From Bacteroides sp. (GTDB lineage Bacteria > Bacteroidota > Bacteroidia > Bacteroidales > SM23-62), in NCBI GenBank assembly GCA_030667765.1, contig DAOUVF010000028.1, positions 1 to 14,182 on the forward strand: DNA of 14,182 bases, written 5' to 3'. The notes under the pieces are model-generated. The model had not been told where the DNA came from. It searched no databases and saw nothing but the letters and a program-made list of their open reading frames with translations. The translations under genes and the position numbers were made by a program. Numbering within the stretch: the first letter of the stretch is position 1; each line of letters begins with the position of its first letter. This document shows positions 8,020 to 14,182 of the stretch, piece by piece.

Positions 8020-8703
8020 TCAGGAAGAAATCCTGCTCCGTGTTATATATTTTTCGATATTATTCCGTCTGGAATAATCTGGATAATCCTTCCGGATCTG
8101 TTCGTAAATATCCAGGGCCTTCTTATTATTGCCGAGATTTTCATAGATCTGAGCGGCCTTCATCAGGAACATGGGTGCGGTAAAAATATTATCAGACAAT
8201 GAGGCCGCTTTCAGGTAGTGATTGAGTCCTTTCTCGGTCTCACCCATTTCAACAAAGGCATCTCCGATGGCTCCTGTGGCAATAGGGGCAACCATTTTGT
8301 CTTTGGATTTAAATTTCTGCAGGTGGTCAATGGCATCCTCGAACTGGCCAATTTTCAGGAAAGAGATCCCTGCATAATATTTGGAAAGATTACCAGCTTT
8401 GGTGATACCATAGTCATCGATGATCTGAAGAAAGCCAGAATAGTTACCATCACCATATAACGCAAGGTTAAAAGAATCAACCTCGAAATACTGTTCTGCG
8501 ACAAACATCTGTCCGTGAGCTTCTTCCTCAAGGGGATTCAGGTAAAACCTTTTAGCACCGATGAAAATGACCACCAGTGCCAGTATCCCTGTAATGATCC
8601 TGACAATCCACTTCTGGTTATCCTCGATAAATTGTTCGGTTCTAGTTAATGCACCTTCAACGCCTTCCATGCTGGTGTCAGAAACTTGTTTCTTCTTTGC
8701 CAT
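8020..8703 (-). CDS. membrane-anchored tetratricopeptide repeat protein
   Basis: A 227-residue protein starting MAKKKQVSD. The frame is open 23 codons further, but that extension would cross the candidate promoter and does not look like protein. Residues 1-31 are polar and probably cytoplasmic, 32-52 (WIVRIITGILALVVIFIGA region) form one membrane segment, and the rest is helical with TPR-like pairs: YYAGISFLKIGQFEDAIDHL at 109-128, GDAFVEMGETEKGLNHYLKA at 147-166 and AAQIYENLGNNKKALDIYEQI at 183-203. The architecture resembles YfgM-type ancillary proteins, which act at the inner membrane near the Sec/foldase machinery, but this is only a similarity of layout. It leads a two-gene unit with ribH and diverges from recF. 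Confidence 0.88.
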   Translation of the reverse strand: MAKKKQVSDTSMEGVEGALTRTEQFIEDNQKWIVRIITGILALVVIFIGAKRFYLNPLEEEAHGQMFVAEQYFEVDSFNLALYGDGNYSGFLQIIDDYGITKAGNLSKYYAGISFLKIGQFEDAIDHLQKFKSKDKMVAPIATGAIGDAFVEMGETEKGLNHYLKAASLSDNIFTAPMFLMKAAQIYENLGNNKKALDIYEQIRKDYPDYSRRNNIEKYITRSRISS

Positions 8704-8732
8704 TGTGTTATTTCTTTCTGAAAAAAACATCG

Positions 8733-8740
8733 CAAATGTA
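8733..8740 (-). promoter_or_regulatory. candidate -7 box for the TPR-ribH unit
   Basis: On the minus strand this reads TACATTTG, a full match to the Bacteroidota primary sigma -7 pattern TAnnTTTG, about 30 bases before the TPR start codon. No matching TTTG -33 element is seen at the usual spacing; the upstream stretch is T-rich. Confidence 0.35.
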
Positions 8741-8787
8741 ATTGTTTTGTATTGAATAAAAAAATACGGCAATCACCGCGGATTTTC

Positions 8788-8795
8788 TATTTTTG
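8788..8795 (+). promoter_or_regulatory. candidate -7 box for recF
   Basis: TATTTTTG matches TAnnTTTG and lies 19 bases before the recF ATG. A -33 TTTG at the expected distance is missing, so the assignment rests on the -7 pattern and its position in the 111-base divergent gap. Confidence 0.3.
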
Positions 8796-8814
8796 TTAAA
8801 TAAGAGATCATATC

Positions 8815-9912
8815 ATGCACCTGACCCATATTTCGCTTATTAATTTTAAAAACTATGATCAGTTGGAATTGAATTTCAGCAATAAGATCAACTGCTTTGT
8901 GGGTGATAATGGGACGGGAAAGACCAACCTTCTGGATGCGATATATTACCTTTCCCTGACCAAGAGTTATTTCAATTCCCTGGATTCTCAGAATATTCGC
9001 CATGGAGAAGACCAGTTCCTGATCCAGGCGGAGTTTTTAAGAGAGGGACTGGATGAAAAGATCCTCTGTGGGGTACAGAGGAATAAGCGGAAAATTTTCA
9101 AGCGGAATAAAAAGGATTATACGAAACTTTCCGAGCATGTGGGACTCCTGCCTGTGGTCATGATCTCACCTGCCGACAGCAGCCTGATTATTGAAGGTTC
9201 AGATGAAAGGAGAAAATTTTTGAATGCGGTGATATCCCAGTATAACGGAGAATACCTCGAGAGCATGATAAGATATAACCGGGCTTTGGGACAAAGAAAT
9301 GTCCTTCTGAAGAACTTTCACCGTTCCGGTTCATATCAACCCGACCAGCTGGAGGTGTGGGATGAACAGTTGATCCGCCATGGTGATTATATACATCGGC
9401 AAAGGGTTGAGTTCATTAGGGACCTGCTGCCGATATTTCAGGAATACTATGAATCGGTCTCAGGGGGAAGGGAGCAGGTGGGCTTGATTTATAAATCCCA
9501 GCTCCTGGAAAAGGATCTTCGGACACTTTTAAAGGACCATGAGCAAAAGGACAGGATCTTGCAGTATACGACTGCCGGAATCCATAAAGATGACCTGGGA
9601 ATGACCCTGTCAGACTACCCGATCAAGAGGATTGGAAGCCAGGGCCAGCAAAAGACATTCCTGGTAGCACTGAAACTTGCCAAGTTTGATTTTATCCGCA
9701 TGGTGAATGGTTTTCACCCCATCCTGTTGCTGGATGATATATTTGACAAGTTTGATGCCAATCGGGTAAAACAGATCATCAAACTGGTGGCAGATCATAA
9801 ATTTGGACAGATTTTTATTACTGACACAAACCCCGAACGTATTAAAAACATATTGAATGAACTGACCATAGATTATAAATTGTTCCATGTTGGTATGAAC
9901 GGTGTAAATTAA
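8815..9912 (+). CDS. recF: DNA replication/repair protein RecF
   Basis: RecF is an SMC-like ATPase that loads RecA at single-strand gaps together with RecO and RecR. The 365-residue protein has the usual length. It starts MHLTHISLINFKNY, the typical RecF/SMC head. The Walker A is GDNGTGKT at 30-37, the ABC signature is GSQGQQK at 274-280, and the Walker B is ILLLDDIFDKFD at 303-314. MISPADSSLIIEGSDERRKFL at 116-136 is a RecF-specific block. It diverges from the TPR gene and is followed after 20 bases by the DUF721 gene. dnaA, dnaN and gyrB, which flank recF in many other phyla, are not present here. Confidence 0.97.
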   Translation: MHLTHISLINFKNYDQLELNFSNKINCFVGDNGTGKTNLLDAIYYLSLTKSYFNSLDSQNIRHGEDQFLIQAEFLREGLDEKILCGVQRNKRKIFKRNKKDYTKLSEHVGLLPVVMISPADSSLIIEGSDERRKFLNAVISQYNGEYLESMIRYNRALGQRNVLLKNFHRSGSYQPDQLEVWDEQLIRHGDYIHRQRVEFIRDLLPIFQEYYESVSGGREQVGLIYKSQLLEKDLRTLLKDHEQKDRILQYTTAGIHKDDLGMTLSDYPIKRIGSQGQQKTFLVALKLAKFDFIRMVNGFHPILLLDDIFDKFDANRVKQIIKLVADHKFGQIFITDTNPERIKNILNELTIDYKLFHVGMNGVN

Positions 9913-9932
9913 CAATCCTGATATACAAACCG

Positions 9933-10223
9933 GTGGAGAGAAGCAATACACAGAATATTGGAGATGTCATAAGGGCCTACCTGAAAGAATCAGGGCTTGA
10001 AAAACCCTTGAAGGAACGACAGTTGATCCAGTCCTGGGAATCACTGCTGGGTAAATCCGTCGCAAGGGCAACCACCAGGATTTTCATAAAGGACAGGAAA
10101 CTATTCGTCTATCTCCGGTCATCGGTAATACGCAATGAACTGTTCATGCTGCAGAAAGAGATCCTGAAAAAGCTCAACGAAGCTGCCGGTGAAGAAATCC
10201 TAAAAGAAATTATCCTGAAGTAG
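9933..10223 (+). CDS. DUF721 / DciA-like protein
   Basis: A 96-residue protein of the DUF721 family, which includes DciA, a loader of the replicative helicase DnaB in bacteria lacking DnaC/DnaI. Visible features are NIGDVIRAYLKESGLE at 8-23, IQSWESLLGKSVARATTRIF at 32-51 with W35, and KLFVYLRSSVIRNEL at 56-70, the core fold of the family. The start is GTG at 9933. No in-frame ATG is available, and the N-terminus then aligns with the family. It follows recF by 20 bases and probably shares its transcript. Its stop is 3 bases from the stop of ndk on the other strand. Whether it loads helicase here is inference. Confidence 0.87.
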   Translation: MERSNTQNIGDVIRAYLKESGLEKPLKERQLIQSWESLLGKSVARATTRIFIKDRKLFVYLRSSVIRNELFMLQKEILKKLNEAAGEEILKEIILK

Positions 10224-10226
10224 GAA

Positions 10227-10655
10227 TTACATGTAATCAACCCTATCGCTTTTCGCGAAAAAGAAATCAGCCTCCACCTGTGCATTTTCATCGCTGTCAG
10301 ATCCATGTACTGCATTTTTCTGGAGGGATTCTGCATATAGTTTCCGGATAGTACCTTTTTCTGCATTTGCCGGGTTTGTTGCCCCGATCAATTTCCTGAA
10401 GTCTGCTACAGCATTCTCTTTCTCAAGGATGGCGGTAACGATGGGTCCGGATGACATAAATTCAACAAGATCAGTATAAAATGGTCTGTCACTGTGAACT
10501 GCATAAAACGCTTCAGCCTGCCTGGTACTTAATTTTGTAAGTTTCATGGCTGCAATCTTAAAACCGGCTTCGTTGATCATGTTCAAAATGGGACCAACAT
10601 AATTTTTGCCGACAGCCTCGGGTTTAATCATGGTAAGGGTGATATTTACGGCCAT
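10227..10655 (-). CDS. ndk: nucleoside diphosphate kinase
   Basis: NDK moves the terminal phosphate of a nucleoside triphosphate to nucleoside diphosphates through a phospho-histidine, balancing NTP and dNTP pools. The product has 142 residues, close to the usual 140-145. It starts MAVNITLTMIKPEAV; the open frame further upstream crosses the divergent gap and the neighbouring gene and is not coding. H117 in NAVHGSDS is the phosphorylated histidine. K11 in IKPEAV, GPIVTAILEKENAV at 70-83 and GATNPANAEKGTIRKLY at 91-107 are family motifs. It is convergent with the DUF721 gene and divergent from the NrnA-like gene. Confidence 0.97.
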   Translation of the reverse strand: MAVNITLTMIKPEAVGKNYVGPILNMINEAGFKIAAMKLTKLSTRQAEAFYAVHSDRPFYTDLVEFMSSGPIVTAILEKENAVADFRKLIGATNPANAEKGTIRKLYAESLQKNAVHGSDSDENAQVEADFFFAKSDRVDYM

Positions 10656-10701
10656 ATTCTGGAATTTTTTATTCGAATCGGGCGAATATACTAATAATTC
10701 A

Positions 10702-10709
10702 TAACTTTG
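10702..10709 (+). promoter_or_regulatory. candidate -7 box for the NrnA-like gene
   Basis: TAACTTTG matches TAnnTTTG and lies 31 bases before the TTG start at 10741, inside the 85-base divergent gap with ndk. No clear -33 TTTG is seen. The predicted transcript start would fall just upstream of the TTG, which fits that start codon. Confidence 0.3.
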
Positions 10710-10740
10710 CCCATTCGTTTTTAGCCATAATAACCAAGAC

Positions 10741-11769
10741 TTGACAGCTCTCCCGGAAGAAATATACAGGAAATTAAAGAAGGTCCTTGCACCTCCTATT
10801 CGGGTTACACTCCTTACGCATATAAATCCAGATGGGGATGCCATAGGATCCATGCTGGGAATGTACTGGTTCCTGGTAAAAAAGGGATGCCAGGTAAGCA
10901 TGGCTGTCCCCAACGACTTTCCTCACTTTCTTGATTGGATGGAAGGTGCTGACCAGATCCTTGTTTTTTCAAAACAAGGGGCTAAGGTTAAGGAGGAACT
11001 TCAAAAAGCAGACCTGGTCTTTTGCCTGGATTTTAATGAACCAGGGAGGCTGGGAAAGATGAAGCAGGTTCTTGAAGGATCAGATGTCACCATGATCCTT
11101 GTGGATCATCATCCTGAGCCGGAATGTACAGCAGATCTTATTTTCTCCGACCAGGAAGTAAGTTCCACTGCTGAGCTGGTTTATCAGTTGATTGAGGGAC
11201 TGGGAGATGTGGAACTGATTGACACGCTGATAGCAACATGCCTGTATGTTGGAATAATGACTGACACCGGTTGTTTCAGCTTTAACAGTTCCCGGCCCCG
11301 CACATTTGAGATTGTTGAGGGACTATTGCTTCGTGGGATTGATAAGGACCGTACATTCAGTCTGGTTTACGATAATTATTCAGAAGACAGAATGCGTCTT
11401 CTGGGTTACAGCCTTGAGCAGAAGCTGGTTGTCATACCGGAACACAGGACCGCCTATATCTCACTGACCCGCGATGAACTCATGCGATTCAACCATGCTA
11501 AGGGTGATACCGAAGGATTTGTGAATTATCCCTTCTCGGTATCAAATATTCGCATATCTGCACTTTTTATTGAGAGGAAAGATCATATTAAAATCTCTTT
11601 TCGCTCGAAAGGAGATTTTCCCATAAATTCTCTTGCCGCACAATTTTTCAATGGGGGTGGACATAAAAATGCTGCTGGCGGCGAATCCTATGAGGATCTT
11701 GCAGTTACCATCAAGAAATTCGAAAATCTTATCGAACAGTACAGCGATGAAATCAACAGTATTCCATAA
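10741..11769 (+). CDS. nrnA: DHH-family phosphoesterase, NrnA-like (oligoribonuclease / pAp phosphatase)
   Basis: NrnA-type enzymes degrade 2-5 nucleotide RNA fragments and dephosphorylate 3'-phosphoadenosine 5'-phosphate using Mn2+. The 342-residue product has the DHH domain motifs in order: HINPDGDAIGS at 27-37, CLDFNEPGRLG at 95-105 with D97, VDHHPE at 121-126, and D175 in MTDTGCFSF. The DHHA1 domain ends with QFFNGGGHKNAAGG at 301-314, which binds the substrate phosphate or base. The start is TTG at 10741. There is no in-frame ATG near, and the next internal Met falls after the first metal motif, so it cannot be the start. The final bases overlap the next gene. NrnA is assigned from motifs and length; other DHH/DHHA1 specificities are possible. 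Confidence 0.92.
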   Translation: MTALPEEIYRKLKKVLAPPIRVTLLTHINPDGDAIGSMLGMYWFLVKKGCQVSMAVPNDFPHFLDWMEGADQILVFSKQGAKVKEELQKADLVFCLDFNEPGRLGKMKQVLEGSDVTMILVDHHPEPECTADLIFSDQEVSSTAELVYQLIEGLGDVELIDTLIATCLYVGIMTDTGCFSFNSSRPRTFEIVEGLLLRGIDKDRTFSLVYDNYSEDRMRLLGYSLEQKLVVIPEHRTAYISLTRDELMRFNHAKGDTEGFVNYPFSVSNIRISALFIERKDHIKISFRSKGDFPINSLAAQFFNGGGHKNAAGGESYEDLAVTIKKFENLIEQYSDEINSIP

Positions 11770-12304
11770 TATTTTCCGGGGATTCCTTATTATACTTCCC
11801 CTAATAATTCTGCTTTCCTGCAGAAAACAGGCAGCTTCCGAAAAGGCCCCGGAAATGACGGCCGGGGAAGAGAAAGAGATGCTGCTTCGTGTAAACAAAT
11901 TTCTGGTACAGAAAGATGTTGAATTAATTGAAAGTTATTCAAAAAGGCGCGGCTGGAACATGGAGGTTTCAGAAACAGGCTTGTTTTATGAGATTTATGA
12001 ACCGACTCAGGATAAGAAAGTTGAACAGGGTGATATTATAAACCTCAAATATGAACTAAGCCTGCTCGATGGAACGCTGTGTTATACCTCTGATGAAGAC
12101 GGGAACAAGATTTTCAGATTGGGCAAGAGTCAGGAGATATCCGGACTTGAACAGGGTGTAGCCTTTCTGCGGGCTGGTGAAAAGGCACGTTTTGTAATCC
12201 CACCTCACCTGGCCTATGGATTACTTGGAGATGAGAACCGAATCCCTGCCCGTTCCATCATCATTTACCAGGTTGAACTGGTAGAAGTGAAAAGTCCGGA
12301 TTAA
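11747..12304 (+). CDS. FKBP-type peptidyl-prolyl isomerase lipoprotein, GldI-like
   Basis: A 185-residue lipoprotein with a signal peptide (1-24) and lipobox LLSC with C25. A helical stretch (about 40-70) leads to one FKBP domain (about 75-183). The fold is clear from GDIINLKYELSLLDG at 95-109, GLEQGVAFLRAGEKARFVIP at 133-152, HLAYG at 154-158 and IIIYQVELVEV at 171-181. Several canonical FKBP active-site positions have changed: the Phe-Asp pair after the DG turn is Cys-Tyr (112-113), and the pocket Trp is Leu (135). The pocket Tyr of LAYG remains. Size, lipobox and position beside the DHH gene resemble GldI, the gliding-associated PPIase of Flavobacterium, but gliding is not implied. The start ATG lies inside the end of the NrnA-like gene (23-base overlap), so translation is probably coupled. 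Confidence 0.85.
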   Translation: MKSTVFHNIFRGFLIILPLIILLSCRKQAASEKAPEMTAGEEKEMLLRVNKFLVQKDVELIESYSKRRGWNMEVSETGLFYEIYEPTQDKKVEQGDIINLKYELSLLDGTLCYTSDEDGNKIFRLGKSQEISGLEQGVAFLRAGEKARFVIPPHLAYGLLGDENRIPARSIIIYQVELVEVKSPD

Positions 12305-12340
12305 AATCACAATAAAACATTTTTTTTTCGTTTGAATATT

Positions 12341-12376
12341 GTGAACGCAACCCTACATATGTAATAATCGTCTGAT
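12341..12376 (+). promoter_or_regulatory. putative ECF-sigma promoter, copy 1
   Basis: GTGAACGCAACCCT (12341-12354), then 14 bases, then CGTCTGAT (12369-12376), 17 bases before the ATG of the first two-domain FKBP gene. The AAC core, the 16 bases from AACC to the second block and the TCTGA look like -35/-10 elements of ECF sigma factors. The same blocks and spacing recur before the next paralog, with an unrelated spacer. Confidence 0.55.
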
Positions 12377-12393
12377 AATAAAATGATAATTGT

Positions 12394-13326
12394 ATGAGAA
12401 AGAGAATGATTTTTAAATTGGGATTGTTCAGCATGATGACGGCAATCATGCTTGGAGGATGTAAAAAGGATGATAGCCAGGAACAGATCGCGCAAGAAAT
12501 GAGGTTACTGGAACAATACCTGGCGGATAATAATATCACACAGGAACCAACTGCCTCGGGATTATATTATATTCCTGTCGTTGAGGGAACCGGTATTTCG
12601 CCCACTCATGGAACATGGGTTGAGATAGAGTATACCGGCATGTTGATAGAAGGAACAGTATTCGCTACCAGCGATGAGAGTACGGCTGAGCTGCATAACA
12701 TTTATTTCGAAGAATTTCTTTACGGTCCATCCAGGGTACAGCTTGGGCAAATTCCCCTGAAAGGACTGAACGAAGGGATCAAGTTGATGAAAGTTGGCGA
12801 AATTGCAAAGTTCATATTGCCTTCCAGCCTGGCCCTGGGAGAAAATGCATCGGGTAACTTACCGGCCTATTCAACACTGATCTATACCATAGAGCTGCTG
12901 GAAGCATTTGATGATCCGGCAAAACATGAACAGGAAAAGATATGGGAATACCTGAAAGAGAGTGAATTTGAAAATGTGGATTCCACTGAATCCGGACTTT
13001 ATTATATTCAGGAAAAAGCCGGAACCGGGGAATTGTTCCATGATGGTGATCATGTGCTAATTACCTATACTGGTCAGTTTCTGGATGGAAGGGAATTTGA
13101 TAGCAACGTAGGAGAAGAAGCATTGTCTTTAACTATTCCTGGCGAATATATTATCCAGGGCTGGAACGAAGGCCTTAAGCTGATGCGGGATGAGGAAGAA
13201 GGATGGTTGATCATACCATACAAACTTGGCTACGGTCAGGACGGTTTAGTTAACAGTTCCGGCAATGTGGCTATCCCACCCTATATGACCCTTGTTTTCT
13301 ACATGAAAACCAACAGTGGATCGTAA
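12394..13326 (+). CDS. two-domain FKBP-type peptidyl-prolyl isomerase lipoprotein
   Basis: A 310-residue lipoprotein: signal peptide 1-22, lipobox LGGC with C23, then KKDDS, two FKBP units (about 53-170 and 198-305) and a linker between them. Each unit begins with a short helix ending in YL and a T-x-SGLYYI strand, so the protein is an internal duplication. The second domain keeps the usual catalytic positions: Y225, F235-D236, W257 and Y280 (QFLDGREFDSN, IQGWNEGLKLM, KLGYG). The first domain does not: the Phe-Asp pair is Phe-Ala (90-91), the pocket Trp is Leu (125), and the LxYG Tyr is Leu (148). It is likely an envelope foldase or chaperone with one active domain and one binding domain. The CKKDDS start fits the lipoprotein export signal X-K-(D/E)2 known in Bacteroidota, suggesting surface display. 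It is 67% identical to the following paralog over the part that can be compared. Confidence 0.9.
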   Translation: MRKRMIFKLGLFSMMTAIMLGGCKKDDSQEQIAQEMRLLEQYLADNNITQEPTASGLYYIPVVEGTGISPTHGTWVEIEYTGMLIEGTVFATSDESTAELHNIYFEEFLYGPSRVQLGQIPLKGLNEGIKLMKVGEIAKFILPSSLALGENASGNLPAYSTLIYTIELLEAFDDPAKHEQEKIWEYLKESEFENVDSTESGLYYIQEKAGTGELFHDGDHVLITYTGQFLDGREFDSNVGEEALSLTIPGEYIIQGWNEGLKLMRDEEEGWLIIPYKLGYGQDGLVNSSGNVAIPPYMTLVFYMKTNSGS

Positions 13327-13343
13327 GGACCGGATTGAAAATT

Positions 13344-13379
13344 GTGAACGCAACCCTGCGGGGGATATTTTCATCTGAT
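13344..13379 (+). promoter_or_regulatory. putative ECF-sigma promoter, copy 2
   Basis: GTGAACGCAACCCT (13344-13357), then 14 unrelated bases, then CATCTGAT (13372-13379), 18 bases before the ATG of the second two-domain FKBP gene. Block order and spacing match copy 1 exactly. With the bases just upstream, 13335-13357 and 12332-12354 share 22 of 23 positions. Confidence 0.55.
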
Positions 13380-13397
13380 CTAAGAGATGATATTTGT

Positions 13398-14182
13398 ATG
13401 AGAAAAATTGTGGTATTTAAACTTGGAGTTCTTGGTATCATGGCTGCGATAGTGCTGGCCGGCTGCAAGAAGGATAATACCCAGGAAGTGTTGGACCTGG
13501 AGATGAGGTTGTTGCAACAATACCTGGAAACTAACAACATAACTGTAGAACCCACAGCCTCCGGATTATATTATATTCCCATTACAGAGGGAACAGGTAT
13601 ATCGCCTGATTTTGAGACCTGGATCGAGATCCATTATATCGGTGAATTGCTTGATGGTACTATATTTACAACAAGTTTTGAGGCAACTGCCGAAATGAAT
13701 GATATATATGATGAAGCTTTTCTCTACGGACCCTCAAGGTTGCAACTGGGCTTCATTAATCTCCCGGGACTGAATGAGGGTATCATGCTTATGAAAGTTG
13801 GCGGCAAGGCAAAGTTCATCCTGCCCTCCAGCCTTGGCATGGGAGGATATTCATCGGGAGCCGTGCCTCCCTATTCGACGCTTATTTATACCGTTGAGCT
13901 CCTGGAGGCATTTGATGATCCGGAAAAACACGAACAGGAAAAGATATGGGCCTACCTGAAAGAGGGTTCATTCGAAAACGTTGATTCGACTGAATCCGGC
14001 ATGTATTATATCATGGAAGTACCTGGCAATGAGGCATTGTTCGTTGACGGTGATACAGTGATTGTATGGTACACAGGTAAATTCCTGGATGGCAGGGTAT
14101 TTGACAGCAATATAGACGGAGAGGCATATTCTTTTACTTTGCCAGGTTCGTATCTTATTGAGGGATGGAGGGAAGGCATTAA
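13398..14182 (+). CDS. two-domain FKBP-type PPIase lipoprotein, second paralog (3' truncated)
   Basis: The frame starts with ATG at 13398 and runs open to the window end: 261 complete codons, with the stop outside. The product begins MRKIVVFKLG, has a signal peptide and lipobox LAGC with C23, and then KKDNT. It aligns without gaps to the preceding gene: by hand count 176 of 261 residues are identical, highest in the inter-domain linker (35 of 40 at 161-200). The same asymmetry is present. Domain 1 has Phe-Thr (90-91) in place of Phe-Asp, Leu at the Trp position (125) and Met at the Tyr position (148). Domain 2 keeps Y225, F235-D236 and W257. This is a tandem gene duplication; only the end of the second domain is missing. 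A further copy could follow beyond the window. Confidence 0.9.
   Translation, partial: MRKIVVFKLGVLGIMAAIVLAGCKKDNTQEVLDLEMRLLQQYLETNNITVEPTASGLYYIPITEGTGISPDFETWIEIHYIGELLDGTIFTTSFEATAEMNDIYDEAFLYGPSRLQLGFINLPGLNEGIMLMKVGGKAKFILPSSLGMGGYSSGAVPPYSTLIYTVELLEAFDDPEKHEQEKIWAYLKEGSFENVDSTESGMYYIMEVPGNEALFVDGDTVIVWYTGKFLDGRVFDSNIDGEAYSFTLPGSYLIEGWREGI

Noticed and set aside
8704..8772. 23-codon extension of the TPR protein
   Set aside because: It would cross the best -7 candidate and is rich in codons from AT-rich intergenic sequence; MAKKK is the natural start.
10656..10913. N-terminal extension of ndk by 86 codons
   Set aside because: It runs through the divergent gap and the start of the NrnA-like gene; the NDK family starts at the ATG at 10655.
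12305..12340. Rho-independent terminator after the GldI-like gene
   Set aside because: There is a T run at about 12320-12328 but no GC-containing hairpin before it.
11747..14182. Gliding motility locus, because of the GldI-like protein
   Set aside because: No other gld or type IX secretion gene is in the window, and FKBP lipoproteins of this kind also occur in non-gliding Bacteroidota.

Overview
The window looks like a chromosomal housekeeping segment of a Bacteroidota bacterium, probably near the order Bacteroidales. The reasons are the long YidC with a large periplasmic domain, a multi-repeat DUF349 protein, a DHH phosphoesterase followed by a GldI-like FKBP lipoprotein, lipoproteins with short Cys-Lys-Lys-Asp tails, TAnnTTTG-type -7 boxes, and a near absence of Shine-Dalgarno sequences. 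No tRNA, rRNA, CRISPR, insertion sequence or phage gene was seen.

Layout. (1) 1-548 (+): the C-terminal end of an AddB-like PD-(D/E)XK nuclease, cut by the window start. It converges on trmD (664-1347, -). (2) 1466-7468 (+): a tightly packed unit of a DUF349 protein with a repetitive Pro/Glu/Ala-rich head, pyrG (CTP synthase, TTG start with a strong Shine-Dalgarno) and yidC (membrane insertase). (3) 7521-8703 (-): a membrane-anchored TPR protein followed after 7 bases by ribH (lumazine synthase). (4) 8815-10223 (+), divergent from it: recF and a DUF721/DciA-like gene. (5) 10227-10655 (-): ndk, convergent with the DUF721 gene. (6) 10741-12304 (+), divergent from ndk: an NrnA-like DHH phosphoesterase overlapped by a one-domain FKBP lipoprotein. 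(7) 12394 to the window end (+): two tandem paralogous two-domain FKBP lipoproteins, the second cut by the window end.

Most of the window is conserved core metabolism and genome maintenance: tRNA m1G37 methylation, CTP and nucleotide supply, riboflavin, RecF repair with a helicase-loader-like partner, and nanoRNA/pAp turnover. The last 2.4 kb is the most distinctive part. Three FKBP-type lipoproteins lie in a row. In all of them the first (or only) FKBP domain has lost key active-site residues, while the second domain of the paired proteins keeps them. The two large paralogs each follow the same two-block upstream element (GTGAACGCAACCCT, 14 bases, C[GA]TCTGAT) with an unrelated spacer between the blocks, which looks like a duplicated ECF-sigma promoter. 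No wholly new system is claimed; this FKBP/ECF cluster is the best candidate for follow-up.
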